From contig JBEEPE010000325.1 of assembly GCA_041191265.1 (NCBI GenBank), forward strand, positions 1-7,837: a stretch of DNA of 7,837 bases, given 5' to 3'. The DNA is from JBEEPE01 sp041191265. Its GTDB lineage: Bacteria; Verrucomicrobiota; Verrucomicrobiia; Chthoniobacterales; Chthoniobacteraceae. The notes under the pieces are model-generated. The model had not been told where the DNA came from and searched no databases. It was given only the letters and a program-made list of their open reading frames with translations. The position numbers and the translations under genes are program-made. This document shows positions 1-6,007 of the stretch, one piece after another (within the stretch, counting starts at the first letter, position 1; each line of letters opens with the position of its first letter).

Positions 1-153
1 GACCTGTGGGACCTGTGGGACCTGTGGGACCTGTGGGACCTGTGGGACCTGTGGGACCTGTGGGACCTGTGGGACCTGTGGGACCTGTGGGACCTGTGGG
101 GCCTGTGGGGCCTATGGGCCCCATGAGACCTATGGGACCTATGGGACCTATGG
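1..153. repeat. Tandem array of a 9-bp unit (GACCTGTGG / GACCTATGG)
   Basis: The first 153 bases are seventeen contiguous 9-bp units. Units 1 to 11 (1-99) are perfect copies of GACCTGTGG. They are followed by GGCCTGTGG, GGCCTATGG and a degenerate unit GCCCCATGA, then three perfect copies of GACCTATGG (127-153). The array touches the left window edge, so its true length is unknown. It ends 17 bp from the cysA stop codon and lies in that gene's 3' flank, so cysA read-through transcripts would carry it as a CCACAGGTC-type repeat. The period is a multiple of three and no unit creates a stop, so every frame stays open through it. The change from the GTG to the ATG version towards cysA suggests at least two expansions from variant seeds. 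Function is unknown. Confidence 0.97.
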
Positions 154-170
154 GGCGAGCACTCGGCTGT

Positions 171-1211
171 CTAAAGAGTGGTGCTGTCCTCGCTGGGTGC
201 GGGGAGGGGGGATCTTGTGGTTCCGGGGGCTGAGGGGAAGCGGAGTCCGATTTCATCGCCTTCGGCGAGGCCCATTTCGTCGAGTTGGGTGCGGGTGATT
301 TCGGCGTCGACAGTGGTGCCGGATCGTTCGAGGCGCAGGGTGAGACGTGCTCGCGGCCCTGCCGCGAAAAGGTGTTCTACTTTGGCGCTGGATTCCGAGC
401 GGTCGTCACCGGCGAAAAGGATTTCGATTTCGTGGGGACGTACGTAGCGCGGGCGGGCGGGGCCATCGCCGGGGATGCGGTTCACGTCGCCGAGGAATTC
501 GTAAACAAAGGGCGTTGCTGGATGATCAAAGATTTCCTGTGGGGAACCGATTTGCTCGATGGCACCTGCGTTCATGACGACCACGACATCGGCCAGTTCG
601 AGGGCCTCCTCTTGGTCATGCGTGACAAATACGGTGGTGACGCCGATTTCGTTATGGAACTGGCGCAGCCACTTGCGGAGATCTTTGCGAACTTTCGCGT
701 CGAGGGCGCCAAAGGGTTCATCAAGGAGCAGGACGCGGGGCTCGATGGCGAGAGCGCGTGCGAGGGCAACGCGCTGGCGTTGTCCACCGCTGAGTTCGGA
801 AGGGAATCGCGCCTCAAGGCCGTCCAGTTGCACCATTTTGAGGAGTTCGCGCGCCTTGCTCCTGATTGCTTCCGGTGAGGGGCGAAGGTGTTTGGGTTTC
901 ACCTCAAGGCCGAACGTGATGTTGCGGAGAACGGTGAGGTGGTCAAACAGAGCGTAGTGTTGAAAGACAAATCCCGCTCGTCGGGCAGCGGCGGGTAACT
1001 GGGTGACATTTTCGCCGTGGAGAATGATTTCGCCGCTTTCTTCAGGATCGGGGAAGTCGAGTCCGCCGAGGATGCGGAGAAGGGTTGTTTTTCCGGAACC
1101 GGAGGGTCCGAGGAGGGCGACAAGTTGGTTATCACCGATTTCGAGGTTGATGCCGTTGAGGGCTTTGAATCGACCGAAGGTTCGGTGGAGGTTTCTGACG
1201 ACGATGGACAT
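171..1211 (-). CDS. cysA: Sulfate/thiosulfate ABC importer, ATP-binding subunit CysA
   Basis: This 346-residue protein is the ATPase that powers sulfate/thiosulfate import from the cytoplasmic face of the membrane. All nucleotide-binding motifs are present: Walker A GPSGSGKT (35-42), Q-loop Gln84, signature LSGGQ (140-144), Walker B LLLDEP (161-166), D-loop GALD (168-171) and switch His198. Residues from about 240 form a C-terminal TOBE-like regulatory region, ending in a low-complexity Ser/Thr/Pro-rich tail. Length is close to the usual 330-365 residues. The sulfate assignment rests mainly on the adjacent CysT and CysW permeases, since the ATPase alone resembles other importers of this class. 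The ATG at 1211 is 13 bp after the cysW stop and begins the expected MSIVVRNL strand. No Shine-Dalgarno is visible, so translation may be coupled to cysW. The stop is TAG at 171-173, and no convincing terminator follows. Confidence 0.93.
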   Translation of the reverse strand: MSIVVRNLHRTFGRFKALNGINLEIGDNQLVALLGPSGSGKTTLLRILGGLDFPDPEESGEIILHGENVTQLPAAARRAGFVFQHYALFDHLTVLRNITFGLEVKPKHLRPSPEAIRSKARELLKMVQLDGLEARFPSELSGGQRQRVALARALAIEPRVLLLDEPFGALDAKVRKDLRKWLRQFHNEIGVTTVFVTHDQEEALELADVVVVMNAGAIEQIGSPQEIFDHPATPFVYEFLGDVNRIPGDGPARPRYVRPHEIEILFAGDDRSESSAKVEHLFAAGPRARLTLRLERSGTTVDAEITRTQLDEMGLAEGDEIGLRFPSAPGTTRSPLPAPSEDSTTL

Positions 1212-1224
1212 GGCGGGAGAAGGC

Positions 1225-2064
1225 TCAGGGGTTGATGTCGCGACGGGTGGCGCGCCATTCGATGAAAAGTTTTGCGGCGAGGGTGGCGAGACCGAGAAGG
1301 CTCAGGAGGGAAGCGCAAGCGAAAGCAGCGGCGCTATTGTACTCGTTGTAAAGGACTTCAACATGAAGTGGCAGGGTGTTGGTTTCGCCTCGGATGTGTC
1401 CTGAAACGACGGAAACCGCGCCGAACTCGCCCATGGCTCGGGCATTACAAAGAATGATGCCGTAGAGAAGGGCCCAACGGATGTTTGGGAGGGTGACGCG
1501 GCGGAACAGTTGCCATGGGGAGGCACCGAGGCTGAGTGCCGCGTATTCTTGGTCAATTCCCTGAGATTGCATGAGGGGAATCAGTTCACGGGCAACAAAG
1601 GGGAAGGTGACGAAGAGGGTTGCAAGGATGATTCCCGGTGTGGAGAAGATGACTTGGAAGCCTTTATCCACGAGCCAGGTGCCGATGAGGCCTTTGGCTC
1701 CGAACATGAGGATGAGCGCTAGTCCGGAAACCACGGGTGGGACGGCGAAGGGCAGATCAATGAGTGAGATGAGGATGCTTTTCCCACGAAACTCGAATCG
1801 GGTTACGGCCCACGCTGCGGCGACGCCGAAGAGGGCGTTCAGCGGGACGGATACGGCGACTGTTTTGAGTGTCAGAAGGATGGCGGACTGGGCGTTTTCG
1901 TCGGTAAACGCATCGAGGTAGACGCGCCATCCTTTCGCGAGGGCCTCCAAGAAAACCACGGCAAGCGGGACAAAAAGGAAGAGGAGCAGAAACAGAACTG
2001 CGATGGAGATGAGGATAATTCTGACCCAGAGCGGGTCGCGTGAGGCGGATCGGAGGTTGGTCAT
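1225..2064 (-). CDS. cysW: Sulfate/thiosulfate ABC importer, inner-membrane permease CysW
   Basis: This 279-residue integral membrane protein is one of the two dissimilar permeases of the sulfate importer. It should pair with CysT to form the channel and contact CysA. It shows about six hydrophobic segments, starting with one at roughly 15-40. The cytoplasmic EAA coupling loop is clear at about 173-193, with EYAALSLGASPWQLFRR followed by VTLP. The later segment ARAMGEFGAVSVVSG (208-222) is typical of CysW. Length matches the family. Its ATG (2064-2062) overlaps the cysT TGA in an ATGA, and a good Shine-Dalgarno AAGGAG lies six bases upstream inside cysT, which fixes the start. The overlap implies translational coupling and equal dosage of the two permeases. 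Confidence 0.94.
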   Translation of the reverse strand: MTNLRSASRDPLWVRIILISIAVLFLLLFLFVPLAVVFLEALAKGWRVYLDAFTDENAQSAILLTLKTVAVSVPLNALFGVAAAWAVTRFEFRGKSILISLIDLPFAVPPVVSGLALILMFGAKGLIGTWLVDKGFQVIFSTPGIILATLFVTFPFVARELIPLMQSQGIDQEYAALSLGASPWQLFRRVTLPNIRWALLYGIILCNARAMGEFGAVSVVSGHIRGETNTLPLHVEVLYNEYNSAAAFACASLLSLLGLATLAAKLFIEWRATRRDINP

Positions 2065-2945
2065 GCGGATCTCCTTCCTTTGGAGGACCAGCGTTGAAGC
2101 AGGTTGATGATGAGTAAGAGGATGAACGAGAGAACAAGGGTGAGGGCGGCGATAGCGTTGGCGGCGGCGTATTCGTACTGCTCCAACTTGGTCATGATGA
2201 GCAGGGGCAATATTTCCGTTTTTCCTGGCAGATTGCCGGAGATGAAGACGACGGATCCGTATTCGCCTAGGGCGCGTGCGAAGGCGAGGGTGGTCCCGGT
2301 GATGAGGGGCGGGAAGATTTGGGGGAGGGTGACGCGGAGAAAGATTTTCAATCGGGACGCACCGAGGCTCGCAGCAGCCTCCTCTTGGGCGGGGTCAAGT
2401 TCCTCTAGGACGGGTTGCAGCGTGCGCACGACGAAGGGGAGGCCGATAAAGGTGAGCGCGAGGAGAACGCCGAGCGGAGTGAAGGCTACCTTGATTCCCA
2501 AGCGTTCGGCGTATTGTCCGAGCCAGCCGGTGGGGACCCACAGGGCGGTCAGGGCGATGCCTGCGACGGCGGTGGGCATCGCGAAGGGCAGGTCGACGGA
2601 TGCGTCGAAAAAGCGTCGGAACGGAAATCGGTATCGCACCAGAACCCAAGCGACGAGTGAGCCGAGCACGGAGTTGATGAGCGCGGCGAGGGCGGATGCG
2701 CCGAAGGTTAGTTTGACGGCGGACCAGATACGCGGGGACGAGAGGGTCTGGAAGAGGCCGGAGAAGCCGAGGGCGGCCGACTTCACGAAGACGAGGGAGA
2801 GCGGAATCAGGATGATGAGTCCGAGGTAGGAGACGGTGAACCCGAGGCTGATTCCAAAGCCGGGCAGGATGCGAGGTCTGGTCCGCGGCTTGGGGGATAG
2901 CGCAACCTCATTTGGACTGGTTTTATGATCAAAGGTGGTCGCCAC
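2061..2945 (-). CDS. cysT: Sulfate/thiosulfate ABC importer, inner-membrane permease CysT (CysU)
   Basis: This 294-residue permease is the CysW partner in the sulfate/thiosulfate importer. After a polar N-terminus of about 30 residues come roughly six membrane segments, the first near 33-54. The motif DLPFAMPTAVAGIAL (118-132) is characteristic of this permease family. The EAA loop lies at about 188-208 (EEAAASLGASRLKIFLR, then VTLP), followed by ALGEYGSVVFISGN (225-238), a CysT-type signature. The protein is slightly longer than the usual 275-290. The start is a GTG at 2945-2943. No in-frame ATG lies upstream before a stop, and no clear Shine-Dalgarno is visible. It begins 49 bp after the regulator's stop and overlaps cysW by 4 bp, so the four genes probably form one operon. 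Confidence 0.93.
   Translation of the reverse strand: MATTFDHKTSPNEVALSPKPRTRPRILPGFGISLGFTVSYLGLIILIPLSLVFVKSAALGFSGLFQTLSSPRIWSAVKLTFGASALAALINSVLGSLVAWVLVRYRFPFRRFFDASVDLPFAMPTAVAGIALTALWVPTGWLGQYAERLGIKVAFTPLGVLLALTFIGLPFVVRTLQPVLEELDPAQEEAAASLGASRLKIFLRVTLPQIFPPLITGTTLAFARALGEYGSVVFISGNLPGKTEILPLLIMTKLEQYEYAAANAIAALTLVLSFILLLIINLLQRWSSKGRRSA
2071..2076 (-). promoter_or_regulatory. Shine-Dalgarno AAGGAG of cysW
   Basis: Read on the minus strand this is AAGGAG, six bases before the cysW ATG and inside the last codons of cysT. It is the strongest ribosome binding site in the window and supports the ATGA-overlap start of cysW. Confidence 0.8.
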
Positions 2946-2994
2946 TGTATGAAACTTGATAAATTGGGTCGGGTTTTAGGGCAAAAAAAGGGGA

Positions 2995-3555
2995 TCACTG
3001 GGGGTCTGCGGGAAGGATTCCGATTTGTGACAGAAACCCTTGGGCGGGGTCCGCGACTCGGCGCCCGGACTTTCCGGAGGCGCAGGGTTCGGGTTGGAAG
3101 GGCAAGGGGGCGTTATCGCGCTTCATCTTCTGCAAGGTGACAGTGACGACTTCATCGAGGGTGTGCCGATCGAGGATATTGGAAATGGCGTTCCGAACGT
3201 CGATCATGAGCATGCGGAGACCGCAGTGGCTTTCGTCGGGGCACGAGCAGCGGGAGTATTCGGTTTCACTGGCGCAGGCGATGGGGGCGAGTCGACCGTC
3301 GATGAGGCGAACAAGTTCTCCCATGCGGATTTGTTCCATCGGCTTTGCGAGGGAGTAGCCACCGTGTTTGCCGCGTTGGGTTTCGATGTATCCTGCCCCA
3401 CGCAACTCCAAGAGGATGCGTTCCACAAACTTGAGCGGCAGGCGGTTGCTTCCTGCCAGTTCAGTGACGGACACGAGGGGACGTCCGAGGGAGTGCGCGA
3501 TGCCCAGTTGAATCATCGCGCGCAATGCGTACTCGCCTTTTTTCGTGAGAGTCAT
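2995..3555 (-). CDS. Rrf2-family transcriptional regulator with a cysteine cluster
   Basis: This 186-residue DNA-binding protein is the first gene of the sulfate-transport unit and its probable regulator. Residues 1-60 form the family's winged-helix domain, starting MTLTKKGEYALRAM, with the helix LPLKFVERIL (39-48). The wing RGKHGGYSLAKP (61-72) is the classic Rrf2 pattern. Four cysteines follow at 94, 103, 105 and 111, where IscR and NsrR hold a [2Fe-2S] or [4Fe-4S] cluster. The spacing (C-x8-C-x-C-x5-C) is wider than the C-x5-C-x5-C of IscR. His110 adjoins the last cysteine. A polar C-terminal tail follows from about residue 147. By analogy with CymR and IscR it may sense cysteine or Fe-S status. 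Both the cluster and its control of cysTWA are inferences. The ATG at 3555 has no Shine-Dalgarno. Confidence 0.9.
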   Translation of the reverse strand: MTLTKKGEYALRAMIQLGIAHSLGRPLVSVTELAGSNRLPLKFVERILLELRGAGYIETQRGKHGGYSLAKPMEQIRMGELVRLIDGRLAPIACASETEYSRCSCPDESHCGLRMLMIDVRNAISNILDRHTLDEVVTVTLQKMKRDNAPLPFQPEPCASGKSGRRVADPAQGFLSQIGILPADPQ

Positions 3556-3561
3556 ATCGGA

Positions 3562-3615
3562 AACTGTGGAGACTATCGTTTACACAACCTCAGAAAGTCA
3601 ACTGTGGCAGTCGAC
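3562..3615. promoter_or_regulatory. Candidate operator: imperfect dyad plus repeated AACTGTGG
   Basis: An imperfect inverted repeat has arms GTCAACTG (3597-3604) and CAGTCGAC (3608-3615) around TGG, with one mismatched pair. It overlaps the candidate -35 of the Rrf2 gene. The 8-mer AACTGTGG inside it (3600-3607) recurs exactly at 3562-3569, on the other side of the candidate -10. Paired sites bracketing a promoter fit autoregulation by the Rrf2 protein encoded just downstream. This is inference, and no experimental motif is matched. Confidence 0.3.
3572..3601 (-). promoter_or_regulatory. Candidate sigma-70-type promoter of the Rrf2-cysTWA unit
   Basis: On the minus strand there is a -35 TTGACT (3601-3596), an 18-base spacer and a -10-like GATAGT (3577-3572, four of six matches to TATAAT). 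Transcription would start near 3565, about ten bases before the regulator's ATG, giving a very short leader without a ribosome binding site. The 108-bp intergenic region from 3556 to 3663 is the only sizeable non-coding gap upstream of this operon. The call is by eye and unproven. Confidence 0.4.
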
Positions 3616-3663
3616 ATTATTGACGTCCCGTTTGAACCGATTCTGTTTCGGTAGGAGTCCGCA

Positions 3664-4785
3664 CTACGGTTGGGGGATTGATTCCAGTTTTACGGGGTAG
3701 CGTCGGTTCGCATTCCATTCGCCAACGTAGATGTTGTGGTCGGAGTCGACGTAGAGGTCGTGTCCGTGCAGGAAGGTTTTGGCGGTTTGATGGAGCGGGG
3801 TCAGTTTTCCGTCGGAGTAATCGGGCTGGCTGCCTCCGGGGGCGCTGATGACTTTTCGGGTTTTGCGGTCGAGGATTGCGACAAATCCGCTTTGGCTCAG
3901 GCGTTTGCCTGAGGTGGGGTCTTTTGACCAGCAAACGGCGGTGTACATGCGGTCATCTCGGATGAAAAGTTGGCCAGCGAATGCGCCGGGGAGGTCGATT
4001 TCTTCCACGAACATTCCTTCGAGGGTGAAGGCTTTGATTTTGTTTTGGTTCCGGGAGCTTACCCAGACCAAGGGGCGGTTGGGTTCTGAGGCATCGACGG
4101 AGATGCCGTGCGCGTTGGAGAGTTCGCTGGGGGTTCCGGCGTTTTTACCGCCCCAATGGCGCACAATTTTTCCCTCAAAGGTGTATTCGAAGACGAGGTC
4201 TGAAGCGTAACCATCCACGACGAGGATGTTTCCTTCGGGAGTGATGGCAGCGTCGCAGGGCATGAACTTTCCTGACGTCGCGGTGAGCCCTGCCTCTTTG
4301 GGGGTTGGAAAGCGTCGAACAATGGTTCCGTCCGTTTTGAGGATGGTGACGCAGCCTTCCTCGGCCTTGGGAGTCCAACCCTCGGCGCCGAAGTGCCACC
4401 CACAGTCGACGTGAACGAGGTACTCCGTTCCGTCTTTGGTGAAGATGTCGACCCCGTGTCCTCCGACGAGGCCTTCGCCAAAGTTTCTGACGAAGGAGCC
4501 GTCTTTTTTGAAGACGAGGAAGGCGTTTTTTGGGTGATCGGTGACGAGGTAGAGGAGGCCATCTTTTCCCTCGACCATGGCGTGGCTGTTGATGACGGGG
4601 GCGATTGCGGGGTCGGCTTTGCACCATGAAGCGTTGACTCGGTAACGGGCTGGGCCGTGTCCGAGGATGGCGCCGTGGTCTGCGAGGGGTTGGGTGGAGG
4701 GTTTTGCGGGGTCGTCGTGCGCGGTGGCCTGGGTGACGAGGAGGGATGCGGCGAGGGCGAGGGCCCAGTGGGAGAGGTGCGACAT
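3664..4785 (-). CDS. Secreted NHL/six-bladed beta-propeller protein
   Basis: This 373-residue protein has a signal peptide: the hydrophobic stretch ALALAASLLV (8-17) followed by QATA, with probable cleavage after Ala22. The mature chain has repeating propeller-blade motifs. Examples are GKDGLLYLVTDH (73-84), PEGNILVVDGYASDLVFEY (183-201), HGISVD (226-231) and HDLYVDSDHNIYVGEWNANR (342-361). This is the style of NHL-repeat and peptidyl-alpha-hydroxyglycine lyase-like propellers common in environmental bacteria. I cannot assign a substrate or an enzymatic reaction. Cysteines at 55, 128, 145, 177 and 285 are compatible with an extracytoplasmic protein carrying disulfides. The ATG at 4785 has no Shine-Dalgarno, only a C-rich leader, but it gives a complete signal peptide. 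It is co-oriented with the Rrf2 operon but 108 bp from it, with no evident functional link. It is divergent from rlmN. Confidence 0.8.
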   Translation of the reverse strand: MSHLSHWALALAASLLVTQATAHDDPAKPSTQPLADHGAILGHGPARYRVNASWCKADPAIAPVINSHAMVEGKDGLLYLVTDHPKNAFLVFKKDGSFVRNFGEGLVGGHGVDIFTKDGTEYLVHVDCGWHFGAEGWTPKAEEGCVTILKTDGTIVRRFPTPKEAGLTATSGKFMPCDAAITPEGNILVVDGYASDLVFEYTFEGKIVRHWGGKNAGTPSELSNAHGISVDASEPNRPLVWVSSRNQNKIKAFTLEGMFVEEIDLPGAFAGQLFIRDDRMYTAVCWSKDPTSGKRLSQSGFVAILDRKTRKVISAPGGSQPDYSDGKLTPLHQTAKTFLHGHDLYVDSDHNIYVGEWNANRRYPVKLESIPQP

Positions 4786-4882
4786 GGGGGGTGGGTGTGT
4801 GGGTGTGAGCGAGTTGTGCGCGTGTGTGAGGGTTGGGTCAAGTTCCTCGCTTCGCGGGGTGCGGGTTGGCTAGGATGTCGCG
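4786..4882. other. Divergent G/T-rich intergenic region
   Basis: This 97-bp gap between two divergently oriented genes must hold both promoters. The plus strand is strongly G/T-rich, with a six-G run at 4786-4791 abutting the propeller gene's start codon, further GGG runs at 4793-4795 and 4801-4803, and GTGTG stretches. On the minus strand this makes a C/A-rich leader. A TTGACC hexamer on the minus strand (4841-4836) could be a -35 for the propeller gene, but no good -10 follows at normal spacing. The only -10-like element for rlmN is entered separately. Confidence 0.5.
4871..4876 (+). promoter_or_regulatory. Candidate -10 element TAGGAT for leaderless rlmN
   Basis: TAGGAT matches four of six positions of TATAAT and lies just six bases before the rlmN ATG. 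Transcription would therefore start at or next to the first base of the start codon. No Shine-Dalgarno and no convincing -35 are visible. The TANNNT-to-ATG arrangement resembles leaderless promoters known from other bacteria. Weak evidence from a single hexamer. Confidence 0.35.
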
Positions 4883-5962
4883 ATGGAACACAAAGAAGAA
4901 GCGGGTGGGCGGTTGTTGATGACGGGGCAGACCCGTGGGGCGCTGGAGGTTTTCATGAAGGAGTTTGGGCAACCGGCGTTTCGTTTGGAGCAGCTGTTGG
5001 ACTGGGTTTTCAAGAAGCGGGTGCGGAGTTTTGCGGAAATGAAGAATTTGCCGGCGGGGTTGAGGGCGGCGTTGGAGGAGCGGTACCACTTTGGCGGTTT
5101 GGAAACGGTTCGTTGCCTTGGGGCCAAGGACACGACGCGGAAGTTTTTGTTTCGGCTACCGGATGGCGCGCTGATTGAGACGGTGTTGATTCCCGCGAAT
5201 CCGGCGTTGTATGGCGAGGCGTCGGATCGTTTGACGTTGTGTGTTTCGTCGCAGGTGGGTTGTGCGTATGGGTGCCGTTTTTGTGCGAGTGGGTTGGATG
5301 GATTTTCGCGGAATCTGGAGGCGGGCGAGATTGTGGAGCAGGTGATGCGGGCGGAGGCGGAGGCGGGCGAGCGCGTGAGCAATCTGGTGTTCATGGGGAT
5401 GGGCGAACCGCTGGCGAACTGGCCCAATCTGAAGGCGGCGTTGGAGATTTTGAATGCGCCATGGGGGGTGGGGATTGGAGCGCGGCACATGACGGTTTCG
5501 ACGAGCGGGCTTGCGCCTCAGATTCGGGAGTTGGCGGATTTTCCCATGCAGATTCGGTTGGCGGTTTCGTTGCATGGTGCGACGGACGAGGTGCGCGGCC
5601 AGATTATGCCGGTGAATCGGCGGTATCCGGTGGCGGAGTTAATGGACGCGTGCGCGTATTTTGCGTCGCGGCGGACGCAGTTTATCACGTTTGAGTACAT
5701 CCTGATTGAGGGGGTGAACGACCGGGATGAGGACGCTCGCGAGCTGGCGAATCTGGCGAAAGCGTTGAAGGCCAAGGTGAATTGTATTCCTTACAACACG
5801 GTGGAGGGATTGGAGTGGGTTCGACCTTCCGAGGCTCGATGCGAGGCGTTCACGAGTATTCTGAAGTTTGCGGGGGTCACGGCGACGCTGCGGCGCGAGA
5901 AGGGCCATGACATTGACGCGGCATGCGGGCAGTTGCGGCGTCAGACGATTGCGACGGCTTGA
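4883..5962 (+). CDS. rlmN: Dual-specificity RNA methyltransferase RlmN
   Basis: This 359-residue radical-SAM enzyme methylates C2 of an adenine in 23S rRNA (A2503 in E. coli) and of A37 in some tRNAs. The radical-SAM [4Fe-4S] ligands are Cys127, Cys131 and Cys134 in CAYGCRFC. The SAM-binding motif GMGEP is at 172-176. The two catalytic cysteines of the family (E. coli Cys118 and Cys355) correspond to Cys120 in TLCVSSQVGC and Cys348 in DAACGQL, so the enzyme looks fully active. The ETVLIP segment (99-104) and the N-terminal helical RNA-binding region (about 20-70) are also present. Length is normal for the family. ATG 4883 is chosen because it gives a full N-terminus; an in-frame ATG at 4919 is a possible alternative. 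No Shine-Dalgarno is seen. It is followed after 45 bp by proB on the same strand. Confidence 0.96.
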   Translation: MEHKEEAGGRLLMTGQTRGALEVFMKEFGQPAFRLEQLLDWVFKKRVRSFAEMKNLPAGLRAALEERYHFGGLETVRCLGAKDTTRKFLFRLPDGALIETVLIPANPALYGEASDRLTLCVSSQVGCAYGCRFCASGLDGFSRNLEAGEIVEQVMRAEAEAGERVSNLVFMGMGEPLANWPNLKAALEILNAPWGVGIGARHMTVSTSGLAPQIRELADFPMQIRLAVSLHGATDEVRGQIMPVNRRYPVAELMDACAYFASRRTQFITFEYILIEGVNDRDEDARELANLAKALKAKVNCIPYNTVEGLEWVRPSEARCEAFTSILKFAGVTATLRREKGHDIDAACGQLRRQTIATA

Positions 5963-6007
5963 GGGTTTGCGGGGGGATTTGTTTTCGGTCAGATTGAAAC
6001 TTTTCGC

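Noticed and set aside
154..170. CGAG/CTCG inverted repeat after the cysA stop as a terminator
   Set aside because: The arms are four bases with a two-base centre, too tight for a stable hairpin, and no T-run follows on the minus strand.
6..233. Plus-strand reading frame with collagen-like Gly-Pro-Val and Gly-Pro-Met repeats
   Set aside because: A 9-bp repeat without stops gives a three-residue repeat in every frame, so the collagen look is a by-product. Beyond the array it runs antisense into the end of cysA with no family resemblance. A longer gene entering from the left cannot be fully excluded.
285..878. Long plus-strand open frame antisense to cysA
   Set aside because: It lies wholly inside cysA, which has complete ABC ATPase motifs. 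The antisense translation shows no recognisable domain and is expected from high-GC codon bias.
2104..2829. Plus-strand open frame of 241 codons antisense to cysT
   Set aside because: It is basic and low in structure, opposite a clear permease gene, and typical of a GC-driven shadow frame.
2946..2994. Separate promoter in the Rrf2-cysT gap
   Set aside because: The gap is A/T-richer than its surroundings but I find no -35/-10 pair with acceptable spacing. Co-transcription with the regulator is simpler.
3636..3652. ACCGA/TCGGT hairpin after the propeller gene stop
   Set aside because: The stem is only five base pairs with a seven-base loop and lacks a following U-tract in the transcribed direction, so it is too weak to call a terminator.
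4059..4841. Minus-strand 260-codon frame overlapping the propeller gene
   Set aside because: It is rich in Ser, Pro and Thr with no domain, in a shifted frame of a gene with a signal peptide and propeller motifs. It is a shadow.
4813..4841. TTGACC with CACAAC as a promoter for the propeller gene
   Set aside because: The -35 is good, but the -10 at 17-base spacing matches only three positions and lacks the final T, so I did not list it as a feature.
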